From CAWIKY01 sp963836905 (GTDB lineage Bacteria; Pseudomonadota; Alphaproteobacteria; Caulobacterales; Hyphomonadaceae), in assembly GCA_963836905.1 (NCBI GenBank), contig CAWIKY010000006.1, positions 1,426,001 through 1,490,000 on the forward strand: a stretch of 64,000 nt of DNA, given 5' to 3'. The first letter of the stretch is position 1; each line of letters begins with the position of its first letter. The notes beneath the pieces were generated by a model. The model was given only the letters and a program-made list of their open reading frames with translations. It was not told where the DNA came from and made no database searches. Made by a program: the position numbers and the translations under genes. Positions 44,491-53,614 of this stretch are shown here, piece by piece.

Positions 44491-45851
44491 CAGGCTTTCC
44501 TGTCTTTTGCAGCGGCCTTCCTGGCCTTCATGCTCTCGTGAAACCTCTCCGCCCAGCCCCCGATATTGGTCTGACGACCGCGGGCGACGCCCAGAGCGCC
44601 GTCCTCGACAGGCTTGGTGACGGTGCTGCCCGAGCCGACATACGCGCCCTTGCCTATCTCGACAGGCGCGACGAGCGAACTGTTGGAGCCGATGAAAGCC
44701 CCCTCACCTATCGTCGTTCGATGCTTGAAGTAGCCGTCATAATTGCAGAAGATCGTTCCGGCGCCGATGTTTGCGTTCGCACCCACATCGCCATCGCCGA
44801 GATAGGCCAGATGATTGGCCTTCGCGCCCGCGCCCATTCTGGTGTTCTTCACTTCCACGAAATTACCGATCCGGACATCCTCGCCGATCTCGGCACCCGG
44901 GCGAAGACGCGCAAACGGTCCGATCTGCGCACCGCGTTCGACCGTGCAGCCTTCGAGACTGGAATGCGACCGGATGGTGGCGTGTGAAGCAACCTTCACA
45001 CCGGGTCCGAACATGACGAAGGGCTCGATCACGACATCGGGTTCGACCTCGGTATCCCATGAGAAGAATACCGTATCGGGGTCCCGCATCGTGACCCCGG
45101 CCTCCATCAATTCGAGGCGGCGGTATTTTTGAAAAACCTTTTCTGCTTCAGCTAGTTGCACGCGAGAGTTTACGCCCTGAACGCGGTCTTCCGGGGCGGT
45201 GACAGCGCGGGCCGTCAAGCCTTCATCGCGCGCGAGACCAACAAGATCAGTCAGGTAATACTCACCCTTCGCGTTCTCGTTTGTCACCTTCTCCAGAAGC
45301 CTGAAAAGGGTCGACGAATGGGCTGCAAGGATACCGGAATTGCAGAAATCGATCTTCAATTCATCTTCGCTGGCATCGTTTGCCTCGACGATGCGCTCCA
45401 GCGTCCCGTCAGCTCCGCTCACGAGACGGCCATATCCGCCCGGCTCAGAGGATCGAAAACCAACGACCGAAATGTCCGCGCCGTCATCAAGCGCGGCGAA
45501 AGCCTGTTCGATCACGTCGGACGGCAGAAGCGGCGTGTCGGCATAAAGGACCACGACATTGCCGTCAAAGCCCACCATGGCCTGCTTCGAGCACGAAACG
45601 GCATGGCCTGTACCTTGCGGCGGGTCCTGGATCGCGACGCGCTCCCTCGACAAACGAGCTGTCGCGGCCTGCGAAAGCTCTTCCGAGTGTGTGCCGACAA
45701 CGAGCACGCGGTGCCCGCATCCACAGGCTTCAGCCAACGCCAGGGACCAGTCCAGCATGGGCCGGGCACCGACTTCATGCAGCACTTTGGTCATGCTGGA
45801 TTTCATGCGTGTGCCCTTGCCTGCGGCAAGAATGATGGCTGCGCGCTGCAT
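44490..45851 (-). CDS. glmU: Bifunctional UDP-GlcNAc pyrophosphorylase/glucosamine-1-phosphate acetyltransferase
   Basis: A 453-residue enzyme that makes UDP-GlcNAc, the precursor of peptidoglycan, lipid A and the nucleotide sugars of the polysaccharide locus. N-terminal pyrophosphorylase motif LAAGKGTRMKS; C-terminal left-handed beta-helix with many hexapeptides and the acetyl-transfer His in ANHLAYLGD. ATG 45851 has GGAGGGG upstream; the earlier start adds 14 unlikely residues. Confidence 0.95.
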   Translation of the reverse strand: MQRAAIILAAGKGTRMKSSMTKVLHEVGARPMLDWSLALAEACGCGHRVLVVGTHSEELSQAATARLSRERVAIQDPPQGTGHAVSCSKQAMVGFDGNVVVLYADTPLLPSDVIEQAFAALDDGADISVVGFRSSEPGGYGRLVSGADGTLERIVEANDASEDELKIDFCNSGILAAHSSTLFRLLEKVTNENAKGEYYLTDLVGLARDEGLTARAVTAPEDRVQGVNSRVQLAEAEKVFQKYRRLELMEAGVTMRDPDTVFFSWDTEVEPDVVIEPFVMFGPGVKVASHATIRSHSSLEGCTVERGAQIGPFARLRPGAEIGEDVRIGNFVEVKNTRMGAGAKANHLAYLGDGDVGANANIGAGTIFCNYDGYFKHRTTIGEGAFIGSNSSLVAPVEIGKGAYVGSGSTVTKPVEDGALGVARGRQTNIGGWAERFHESMKARKAAAKDRKA

Positions 45852-45968
45852 GGCGACGACCCCTCCGGCTTGATCGCGCGATATGTGGCGCATCCGCTTT
45901 CAGAAGTCGACACTATAGAGGCGGGAAATTGCTTGTGAACATGCAGGGCACACGGCATAGGGCGCAGG

Positions 45969-46646
45969 ATGAAAGAACGCCCTGTCCCGACTGCTATTTT
46001 CGACCTCGACGGAACGCTGATTGATTCAGCCCCCGACCTCCACGCAGCGTTGAACCTGACCCTTCGCGAGAACGGTTTCGGGACCGTCACACTCCAAACC
46101 GTGCGTCATGTCGTCGGGCATGGGGCAAAAGCGATGATTCGCCAGGCACTGGAAAGCCTGAACGCGACGACCGCGGATGATCAGATCGAACGCATGTTCA
46201 ACGGTTTCCTGACCTATTATCAAGCTGACATCTGCACGCTCAGCACGCTCTACCCATACATCCTAGACACGCTGGAGGGCTTGAGAACCAACGGCGTAAA
46301 GATCGTCGTTGCCACAAACAAGATGCAGGATTTATCCGAGCAGGTTCTGAAAATGAGCGGCCTGTCTGGCCGTATCGACGGACTGGTCGGACCGGATCGT
46401 GCCCGCAACAAGAAGCCGTCACCCGATCATCTTGAGGACGCACTGACACTTGTCGGGGGGACCAGGGAACGGGCAGTGATGATCGGGGACGCAACACCGG
46501 ATATCCGCGCTGCACAGGCTCTTGGTATTCCGGCTATCGCGATGCGCTACGGATATGCCGACTGTGACCTGGACACGCTCGGGCCGCACATCATTCTGGA
46601 TGATGCACGGCCCCTCATGTCTACGATACTGAAACTTCTGGCCTGA
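45969..46646 (+). CDS. gph: HAD-family phosphatase, phosphoglycolate phosphatase type
   Basis: A 225-residue HAD hydrolase. Motif I is IFDLDGTLIDS (nucleophile Asp), with VVATNK as motif II, KPSPDHL as motif III and VMIGDATPDIRAAQ as motif IV. A helical cap lies between motifs I and II. The family removes phosphate from 2-phosphoglycolate and similar small molecules. It is divergent from glmU and convergent with the small hypothetical gene. Confidence 0.85.
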   Translation: MKERPVPTAIFDLDGTLIDSAPDLHAALNLTLRENGFGTVTLQTVRHVVGHGAKAMIRQALESLNATTADDQIERMFNGFLTYYQADICTLSTLYPYILDTLEGLRTNGVKIVVATNKMQDLSEQVLKMSGLSGRIDGLVGPDRARNKKPSPDHLEDALTLVGGTRERAVMIGDATPDIRAAQALGIPAIAMRYGYADCDLDTLGPHIILDDARPLMSTILKLLA

Positions 46647-46654
46647 CCGGCCCG

Positions 46655-46918
46655 CTAAACGGCGGACATCATCATGCCATTGTCAGTCTGTCTGGCCGCG
46701 CTGCGGCTGGACATGTCCGACGTTTCGCGACCGACCTTGCGCTTGGGCATGCCGTTGATGAGGTCGCTGCGAACATCCGTTCGGCCTGACCTCATGGCGG
46801 CGACGAACCCGGCCTCGATCAGGTCAATATTGACCTTGTAGCCACGCTCGACCCAATATTGCTCGATCTTCTGGCGCAGTCGCTCCGCGCCTTTCGTTGT
46901 GCACCAGTCTCCACTCAT
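46655..46918 (-). CDS. Small conserved hypothetical protein
   Basis: An 87-residue basic soluble protein. ATG 46918 is chosen because GGAGAGAGAC lies directly upstream. It has an amphipathic helix (LRQKIEQYWVERGY) and the segment VNIDLIEAGFVAAMRSGRTDVRS, then a basic tail. I do not recognise a named domain. A longer in-frame start (47038) would extend into AT-rich DNA and lacks a ribosome site. Confidence 0.6.
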   Translation of the reverse strand: MSGDWCTTKGAERLRQKIEQYWVERGYKVNIDLIEAGFVAAMRSGRTDVRSDLINGMPKRKVGRETSDMSSRSAARQTDNGMMMSAV

Positions 46919-47229
46919 GTCTCTCTCCGGAATTAGCGTTGATTGACGACCCTTCAGGGCCTGTCTGCGTTTCCCGCTTGCAATCCTGCTTTCGCTCTTT
47001 TCTTGAATAGAAATGTAGGTCAATTCTGGCGCTGACAAGGCGGATGAGAGATTTCGGCATTGCTTTTTATTAAATACATAGCCGCTTCACTCAAATGTGA
47101 ACGGTGAAGGCTCCAATATGAATGCCTGTTCATAGAATAGATATATTCTGCGCTAGAATTTCGTCGGCGTTGCTTGACGTTAATTCGACAAGCTGACGAG
47201 AATCATCACAACCGCGGCCCTCAAACAGC
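46919..47229. other. Intergenic region, about 310 bp, partly AT-rich
   Basis: It lies between the small hypothetical gene (minus) and the tRNA-Val promoter. It is more AT-rich than its surroundings, notably around 47040-47160. I see no coding frame, no terminator and no strong repeat. It likely carries the minus-strand gene's promoter. Confidence 0.5.
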
Positions 47230-47258
47230 TTGACGTGAACGGAGCGGCGACGTATCCG
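47230..47258 (+). promoter_or_regulatory. Probable sigma-70-type promoter of tRNA-Val
   Basis: TTGACG at 47230-47235, a 17-bp spacer and TATCCG at 47253-47258, about 18 bp before the tRNA 5' end. The GC-rich stretch after the -10 box is like the discriminators of stable RNA promoters. Based on spacing and consensus only. Confidence 0.5.
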
Positions 47259-47275
47259 GTCCTCCCGATCTGGCG

Positions 47276-47350
47276 GGGCGATTAGCTCAGCGGGAGAGCA
47301 CTGCCTTCACACGGCAGGGGTCACTGGTTCAATCCCAGTATCGCCCACCA
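47276..47350 (+). tRNA. tRNA-Val (CAC anticodon)
   Basis: A 75-nt cloverleaf. The acceptor stem pairs GGGCGAT with ATCGCCC, the D stem GCTC with GAGC, and the anticodon stem CTGCC/GGCAG closes the loop TTCACAC with anticodon CAC. The T arm ACTGG-TTCAATC-CCAGT is complete and the CCA end is encoded. Confidence 0.97.
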
Positions 47351-47364
47351 GTTGGGATCCCATT

Positions 47365-48855
47365 TCAGGCATCGATCAGCTCGAACTCCGAAAAGTCGGG
47401 CGTTTTCATCTGGCGGCGATATTTCCACGTGTAGCTTGGCCAGTTGTTGGTGATCTTGCCAGCCTCGTTTTTGTACCAGCTATTGCAATCCGTTGCCCAG
47501 ACGGTCTGTTCTGCGCGCGCTTGCACATCTTCGTTGAATGACGTCTGCGCAGACTCGCTCGGCATCATGGCCTTGACTTCCTTGCCGGCGAGGCGCTGGA
47601 GACATTTTACAACATAGCCGACCTGCTGCTCGACCATGAAGATGATCGAGTTGTGGCCGAGATTCGTGTTTGGCCCGTAAAGCAGAAAGAGGTTCGGGAA
47701 CCCCGTGACAGCCACGCCGCGGTGGGCCTCAGCGCCGTCTTTCCAAGCGTCCTGAAGCGACAACCCTTCAAGGCCGGTAACCGTCATCGGGGTAAGGAAA
47801 TCCGTCGATTGAAAGCCGGTGGCATAAATGATGACGTCGCAGTCTCGGGTCTCGCCGTCTTCGCCGACTACACCATTCTCAGTAAGTTCGGTTACGCCCT
47901 GACGCAGTACCGTGACGTTCTCACGCGCAAGCGCCGGGTAGTAGTCGTCTGTGATGAGGATACGTTTGCAGCCGGGCGCGAAATCCGGTGTCAGCCTTAC
48001 ACGAAGGTCCGGGTCAGCCACCTGCGCTTCGAGATGATCGAGACAGCGCTTGCGAACCATCCCCCCCAAACGGGTATTGCGCTTGAAGAAGGCGAAGCCG
48101 ATCTCCGCGCCCCAATAGATCCATTCACGATAGAGCTTGTGGCGCCATGAAGAAGTAGCGAACGTCGCTTTCTGCTTGTCGGTATACGCAAAGTTTCCCC
48201 GGTCGCGCACCCAGGATGGCGAGCGCTGAAAATTGATCATGTGTTCGACAACCGGTACAATTTTTGGAACGAACTGTACGGCGCTCGGGCCATTGCCGAT
48301 AACGCAGATCGTCTTTCCTTCGAGATCTACCGAATGTTCCCATCGGGCGGAATGAAACTGCGGTCCTTTAAAGAGATCGCGCCCGGGGAAGTCAGGAATG
48401 GATGGCTGATTGAGCTGGCCCAGACCCGAAATCAGCACATTGGCTTTATGAACCGCGCCATCGGAATCTGTAAGGTGCCAGACGGCCGTCTCATCGTCAT
48501 AGCGTGCATCGGCAATTTCTGTTCCGAAGCAGCAATGTTCCAGAATGCCGTTATCAGCGGCAAAGTCCTCGAAATATTTGAGGATTTCCGGCTGACCTGA
48601 CCACTTCTCTGACCAGTCCGCCTTCGGCGCGAACGAGTAGCTGTAGAGATGGGAGGGAACATCACAGCCGCACCCAGGATAAGTGTTATCGCGCCAGGTT
48701 CCGCCAACGCCGTCGGACTTTTCGAAAATCGTGTAGTCTGAAAAACCGGCTTCCTGAAGCTTCCATGCGGCGCAGAGGCCGCTCATGCCCGCACCGAGGA
48801 TCGCGACGCTAAGGGTATCAGTTCCGGCCGATGCCGTGCGTGGTGTCTCGCTCAT
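47365..48855 (-). CDS. Flavin-binding monooxygenase, Baeyer-Villiger type
   Basis: A 496-residue FAD/NADPH monooxygenase. The FAD motif is ILGAGMSGLCAAWKL near the N-terminus; the Baeyer-Villiger fingerprint F-x-G-x-x-x-H-x-x-x-W is present as FKGPQFHSARW (about residue 168), followed by the NADPH motif VIGNGPSAVQ. The family inserts oxygen next to ketones or hydroxylates soft nucleophiles. Substrate unknown. It ends 15 bp after the convergent tRNA-Val. Confidence 0.9.
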   Translation of the reverse strand: MSETPRTASAGTDTLSVAILGAGMSGLCAAWKLQEAGFSDYTIFEKSDGVGGTWRDNTYPGCGCDVPSHLYSYSFAPKADWSEKWSGQPEILKYFEDFAADNGILEHCCFGTEIADARYDDETAVWHLTDSDGAVHKANVLISGLGQLNQPSIPDFPGRDLFKGPQFHSARWEHSVDLEGKTICVIGNGPSAVQFVPKIVPVVEHMINFQRSPSWVRDRGNFAYTDKQKATFATSSWRHKLYREWIYWGAEIGFAFFKRNTRLGGMVRKRCLDHLEAQVADPDLRVRLTPDFAPGCKRILITDDYYPALARENVTVLRQGVTELTENGVVGEDGETRDCDVIIYATGFQSTDFLTPMTVTGLEGLSLQDAWKDGAEAHRGVAVTGFPNLFLLYGPNTNLGHNSIIFMVEQQVGYVVKCLQRLAGKEVKAMMPSESAQTSFNEDVQARAEQTVWATDCNSWYKNEAGKITNNWPSYTWKYRRQMKTPDFSEFELIDA

Positions 48856-48945
48856 CTCTAACCTCCCGGAACGGCGCTCATTGGCACTGTTTCTCGTTGA
48901 GTCACTGTCAACGAAGGCGAAAGACGATGCAAGCTTCCCCAGGGT

Positions 48946-50727
48946 TCAGATCATTTCGTCCCATCGGCGGCTGAGGCGCCCGGCCACGTTGATGATCCCG
49001 ACCATGGAATAGGTTTGCGGGAAATTACCCCAGAGTTCTCCAGTGGAGGTATCAATGTCTTCCGAGAGCAGGCCGAGCTTTGTACGCCGCGAGAGAACAG
49101 CTTCGAACATGTCTCTTGCGTCATCCATCCGGCCGATACGGGCAAGGGCGTCGATGTGCCAGAAGGTGCACGCCGTAAAGGCTGTCTTCGGCGTTCCGAA
49201 ATCGTCTGCGTGACGATAGCGAAACACGTGTGCGCCCTCACGCAGATCCCGGTCGACGGCATCGACCGTAGCCACAAAGCGCGGGTCATCGGGCGGCAAA
49301 AAGCCGATCTCACCCATCAAAAGTACGGATGCATCGAGCGCTTCGCCGCCATAGGCACCTGTAAAGGCACCGATCTGACCATTCCACGCCTTTTCGAGAA
49401 TGACCGACTTTATGTGTCTGGCTCGTTCGTTCCACAAATCCCGGCGGTCTGCGAGCTTCAGGCGCTCAGTGATTCGGGCCAGTCTGTCGCATGCGGCCCA
49501 GCACATGATGGCGGACGACGTATGCACAAGCGCGCGTCCGCGATATTCCCAGATACCCGCATCTGGCGTTTCATGCATTTCCCAGGCGCGGTCACCCACC
49601 ATTTCAAACTGCGAAAACTCACGCGGGCCAGCGGTGGCAAAGAGACGTTCATCAAAGAAAGCCTGCGCGGCCCCAAGAATGACGTGGCCGTAGACATCAT
49701 GCTGGATATGCTCGGCTGCCTGATTTCCGATCCGTACCGGAGCATGCCCGCGATATCCGGGCAGGTCCTCTGCGATCCACTCGGTCAGGTCTTCTTCGAG
49801 CGCAATTCCATAGACGGGCTGGATGTGGCCGCCGCGCGTATGAGCAACCGTGTTTCGCAGATATCCGAGATAGCGTTCCAGTGTGCCGACCGCCCCCAGC
49901 CTGTTCAGCGCCGTCACCGTGAAATAGGCGTCGCGCAGCCAGCAATAGCGATAATCCCAGTTCCGCTGTGATCCCTCATGTTCCGGCAAGCTGGTGGTCA
50001 GCGCCGCAACAATCCCGCCGGTTTCCTCATAGACGCACATCTTGAGCGTGATCGCGGCGCGAATGACCGCCTCCTGCCATTCAGCCGGTATGGCCAGACG
50101 CCGGGTCCATTCCTTCCACCGGTGGGTGGTGCGTTCCGTCCAGTCCCGGGCAACAGCACCGACAGAATCCGAAAGCGATTCGTCCGGTCCAAGAACGAAG
50201 CTCAGCGTCCGGTCCAGCATGAAGGCGCGAGCCTCCGCTATGTAGGAGATCGGCGCATCGGTCGTGACGCGGAATCCGCAGGTGGGATGGGGAAAGGCGA
50301 TATGAGAAATACCCCGCCGGGGGCTAAGTGTTTGCGCGCCATACCCGGACTGGGCCACCAGCCTGATGGTTATACGGGGTGCACCCGATAGCGGCTTGAT
50401 CCGCCGTACAAGACCGGCTGGCCTGAACATTCGTCCGCGGTCTGAAAACCGGGGGGCGCAGTCCGCAATCTCCACAGAAGAGCCATCATCGGCATGGAGC
50501 ACCGTCACCAGCACACCGGTGTTGCGGGTGTAATTTTGTTCGCTCCGGACGAATCCATCAAGATCAACAGCGAAGCATCCGTTACCGCCGAGCAGACCAT
50601 TGAAAACAGGCTCTCCGTCCAGTCTCGGCAGACAGAGCCATTGCACACAGGCAGCTTCGTCGATCAGTGCACCTATCGTGCCGTTTCCGACCAGACCGAG
50701 CTCAAGCGAGGGCAGAGAACCAGTCAT
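48946..50727 (-). CDS. Glycoside hydrolase family 15 (glucoamylase/trehalase-like)
   Basis: A 593-residue cytosolic GH15 protein. The N-terminal domain opens with LPSLELGLVGNGTIGALID and PRLDGEPVFNGLLGG; the (alpha/alpha)6 barrel holds RNWDYRYCWLRDAYFTV and the late segment LLSEDIDTSTGELWGNFPQTYS, both typical of the bacterial GH15 group that includes trehalases. ATG 50727 overlaps the otsB stop (ATGA). Being coupled to otsB and otsA, it is most simply a trehalase or a glucosidase acting on a trehalose-linked glucan. Confidence 0.85.
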   Translation of the reverse strand: MTGSLPSLELGLVGNGTIGALIDEAACVQWLCLPRLDGEPVFNGLLGGNGCFAVDLDGFVRSEQNYTRNTGVLVTVLHADDGSSVEIADCAPRFSDRGRMFRPAGLVRRIKPLSGAPRITIRLVAQSGYGAQTLSPRRGISHIAFPHPTCGFRVTTDAPISYIAEARAFMLDRTLSFVLGPDESLSDSVGAVARDWTERTTHRWKEWTRRLAIPAEWQEAVIRAAITLKMCVYEETGGIVAALTTSLPEHEGSQRNWDYRYCWLRDAYFTVTALNRLGAVGTLERYLGYLRNTVAHTRGGHIQPVYGIALEEDLTEWIAEDLPGYRGHAPVRIGNQAAEHIQHDVYGHVILGAAQAFFDERLFATAGPREFSQFEMVGDRAWEMHETPDAGIWEYRGRALVHTSSAIMCWAACDRLARITERLKLADRRDLWNERARHIKSVILEKAWNGQIGAFTGAYGGEALDASVLLMGEIGFLPPDDPRFVATVDAVDRDLREGAHVFRYRHADDFGTPKTAFTACTFWHIDALARIGRMDDARDMFEAVLSRRTKLGLLSEDIDTSTGELWGNFPQTYSMVGIINVAGRLSRRWDEMI

Positions 50728-51452
50728 TCGCTTAGCGCCATCTCGAGCCATTTCCAGACTGCATCGGGATCATTCAACCGGAAACTCGCTTTGGTGTCGC
50801 CATCTCCAACTTTGATGGCAAAACCGCCGAGCGCTTCGACTACGGAGAAGGCATCTTCATCTGTGGTATCGTCGCCTACCATCACGGGCTGGCGGTTGGT
50901 GAACGGAAATACACCCATCATGTCGGCGACGGCCCTGCCCTTGTTGGCTGCTTCGGGTTTCAGCTCCAGAACATGATTTCCATGGCTCAAGCGATAGTCA
51001 GGCAAACCGTCGGCAAGTTTCAACAAGCCGGAATCCAGTTCCGGTCCGGCGTGTGGCGCGCCGCGATAGTGAACGGCGATTATTTGACCCTTGACCTCGA
51101 TGGCGACGCCGTCCTCCTTATCCGTCAGCGATCTAACGCGCTTGAGAAGCGCCTCCGATACCGGTTCCTGAGCGATGTCCGGACTTTCATGAGGAGAGCA
51201 CCGTTCCAGCCCGTGTCCGCCTATCCGCCAGAGGTCGGCGGGAACCCGCCCTGAAATATCACGCACATCGCGCCCGCTGATTACTGCAACTGCACCTTCA
51301 AGGGCACCTGCTAGGGCAAGCAGCTTGTTGCGGGAAGACGCCGGGATCGCAACGCTGTCACGGTCGTCCTGCAACGGTGCAAGCGTACCGTCGAAATCGA
51401 GAAAAAGCGCGTGGCGAATGTCGAGCCGGGGCGGAAAAGTGCTTTCAGTCAT
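50724..51452 (-). CDS. otsB: Trehalose-6-phosphate phosphatase
   Basis: A 242-residue HAD phosphatase that removes phosphate from trehalose-6-phosphate. Motif I is LFLDFDGTLAPLQ; AVISGRDVRDI and the acid pair in VMVGDDTTDEDAF complete the site. It overlaps GH15 downstream and lies 12 bp after otsA. Confidence 0.94.
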   Translation of the reverse strand: MTESTFPPRLDIRHALFLDFDGTLAPLQDDRDSVAIPASSRNKLLALAGALEGAVAVISGRDVRDISGRVPADLWRIGGHGLERCSPHESPDIAQEPVSEALLKRVRSLTDKEDGVAIEVKGQIIAVHYRGAPHAGPELDSGLLKLADGLPDYRLSHGNHVLELKPEAANKGRAVADMMGVFPFTNRQPVMVGDDTTDEDAFSVVEALGGFAIKVGDGDTKASFRLNDPDAVWKWLEMALSE

Positions 51453-51464
51453 GAGGGGAGTGGA

Positions 51465-52829
51465 TCAAACCGAAGCAAGATCGTCCAGAAATCTTTGCCG
51501 CCACCAGGAAATATCCTGCTCGACCACAGTCTTGCGGAGCTTGCACCAGCTTTCCTGGCGCGTTTCCAGCGGCATGTTCAGTGCCCGATATATCGTTTCG
51601 GCGACCTTGTCCCTGTCGTGCGGGTTGACGATGAGTGCCTCCGGCATTTGTTCGGCAGCCCCTGCAAACTCGGACAGGATAAGGACGCCGGGGTCCTCTT
51701 CTTCCTGGGCGATGACGAATTCCTTGGCGACCAAATTCATCCCGTCGCGAAGGGGCGTGATGAGACCCACGCGCGCGATCCGGAAAAGCCCCGCCAGTTC
51801 CTCGCGTTGGTATGAGCGGGCCAGATAACGCAAGGGGATCCAGTCCAGATCGCCATGATCACCATTGATTCGCCCGGCAAGCTCATCGAGTTGCACCCGC
51901 AATTCGCGATATTCCTCGACCTTGCTTCTCGATGGCGGCGCGATCTGCGTAACCGATACCTTTCCGTGCGTGTCTGGGTAGTCGTCGAAGAGTTGCCCGA
52001 CCGCTTCAAAACGCTGTGGCAAACCTTTTGAATAGTCCATCCTGTCGACGCCGATGACAAACGAACGACCCCCGAGGAAACGGCTGATTCGGGATATGGC
52101 TTTCTCTGCGAGCTCCGACTGACCTGCTTTTCGAAAGCTTTCGGGGTCAATTCCGATAGGGTAGGTCTTGGCAATGACTGTTTGATCGAAAGCGCTGAGT
52201 GTACCATCGCCGAGATCCTTGCCTTCGCAGTCTTCCTGCAGATAGCGACTGAAGTTTTCCCGGTCGCGTTTCGACTGAAAACCGATCACGTCATAGGCAC
52301 ACATCGATCGGGCGAGCCATTTGTGTTCGGGCAGGGTTCGAAAAACCTCCGGGGCCGGAAACGGTATGTGCAGAAAGAAGCCGGTTTTGCCGGTCCAGCC
52401 TGCATGTCGGAGATAATCGCCCAGCAACAGAAAATGATAGTCATGCACCCAGACCGTATCATCGGCCTGCAGACGCGGCGCAATCAGGCTGGCAAAACGC
52501 TGATTAACCGCCGTGTAGGTCGTGAAGGCATCACTGTCGAAGGTCGCCAGATCAACACGGTAATGAAAGACCGGCCAGAGCGCCCGATTGGCATAGCCAA
52601 TATAATATTTCTGATGTTCGGTCTCGGTCAGATCGGTCAGCGCAAAGTCTACACCGTCATCGGTAAAGGTCTGCAGGCCGCGCGGCAGATGGCTGACGAC
52701 ATCACCGCTCCAGCCGAACCAGAGCCCGCCGGTTTTCTGAAGTGAGTCCCAGACCGCGACCGCCAGCCCGCCAGCGCGAGCTCCCGGGTCCGCGGCCGTG
52801 CGATTGGATATTGCTACTAGTCTTCCCAT
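51465..52829 (-). CDS. otsA: Trehalose-6-phosphate synthase
   Basis: A 454-residue GT20 enzyme that joins UDP-glucose and glucose-6-phosphate. N-terminal LVAISNR, the GGLAVAVWDSL loop, WVHDYHFLLLG, IGVDRMDYSKGLPQR and the donor-site LRDGMNLVAKEF are all present. It leads the otsA-otsB-GH15 operon; the promoter should lie in the 190 bp shared with the divergent VOC gene. Trehalose protects against salt and drying. Confidence 0.95.
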   Translation of the reverse strand: MGRLVAISNRTAADPGARAGGLAVAVWDSLQKTGGLWFGWSGDVVSHLPRGLQTFTDDGVDFALTDLTETEHQKYYIGYANRALWPVFHYRVDLATFDSDAFTTYTAVNQRFASLIAPRLQADDTVWVHDYHFLLLGDYLRHAGWTGKTGFFLHIPFPAPEVFRTLPEHKWLARSMCAYDVIGFQSKRDRENFSRYLQEDCEGKDLGDGTLSAFDQTVIAKTYPIGIDPESFRKAGQSELAEKAISRISRFLGGRSFVIGVDRMDYSKGLPQRFEAVGQLFDDYPDTHGKVSVTQIAPPSRSKVEEYRELRVQLDELAGRINGDHGDLDWIPLRYLARSYQREELAGLFRIARVGLITPLRDGMNLVAKEFVIAQEEEDPGVLILSEFAGAAEQMPEALIVNPHDRDKVAETIYRALNMPLETRQESWCKLRKTVVEQDISWWRQRFLDDLASV

Positions 52830-53020
52830 TGTCCCTGACTAACGCGTTTTGGCGCGATTAGCTGCACTCAGTCGAAGGAAACTCCATCGAAGCGACTTTC
52901 GCCTTAAAGAAAGGCAAGTTGCCAGCAAATTGGACCCTGCTTGATCCTTTTCCCTCCAAAGACCATGATCAATATGTGCCGACCGCCTGAGGTTGGCGAT
53001 CCGAAACAAGGGAGGCCGAC

Positions 53021-53566
53021 ATGACGCCGTCGCTGCAGGGATTTCACCACGTTGCCTACCGGTGCAAGGACGCGAAGGAAACGGTCATTTTTTACCGTGA
53101 TGCCCTTGGAATGGATTTCCAGCTGGCTATCGCCGAAGATCACGTTCCGTCGACCGGTGAATACGACCCTTACATGCATATCTTTCTTGAAGCCGGGAAC
53201 GGCAATGTCCTCGCCTTCTTCGAACTGCCGAACCAGACGGATATGGATCGCGACCGCAACACGCCGGTCTGGGTGCAGCATATCGCGATGAAGGTGGACA
53301 GCCTCGACGCACTGCTTGACGCCAAGGCTCATCTGGAAGGCATGGGCATTGAGGTGCTTGGACCCACCCATCACGGAATCTTCAAATCGATCTACTTTTT
53401 CGATCCGAACGGGCACCGGCTGGAACTGGCCGCCGACATCTCGACAAATGAACAGATGTCCGAACTGCGGCGCGTCGCGCCTGACATGCTTGAGGAATGG
53501 TCACAAACGAAAACCGCGCCGCGACATGCTGCCTGGCTGCACGAAAAGATCGCCGAGGAGAGCTAG
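53021..53566 (+). CDS. VOC-superfamily (glyoxalase/dioxygenase-like) protein
   Basis: A 181-residue metal-dependent VOC protein with two beta-alpha-beta-beta-beta modules. Likely metal ligands are His in GFHHVAYRC, His in VQHIAMKV and Glu in GHRLELAAD. It starts 48 bp before the FAH-family gene on the same strand, which suggests a ring-cleavage or isomerase step on the same substrate. It has a GGAGG ribosome site. Confidence 0.8.
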   Translation: MTPSLQGFHHVAYRCKDAKETVIFYRDALGMDFQLAIAEDHVPSTGEYDPYMHIFLEAGNGNVLAFFELPNQTDMDRDRNTPVWVQHIAMKVDSLDALLDAKAHLEGMGIEVLGPTHHGIFKSIYFFDPNGHRLELAADISTNEQMSELRRVAPDMLEEWSQTKTAPRHAAWLHEKIAEES

Positions 53567-53614
53567 TTGCCAAGGCGAAGCAGACGAACCACACCCTGAA
53601 AAACCGGAGCTCCC

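Noticed and set aside
32874..47350. tRNA genes as integration sites for a mobile element
   Set aside because: No integrase, no repeated tRNA 3' end and no change in gene style next to either tRNA.
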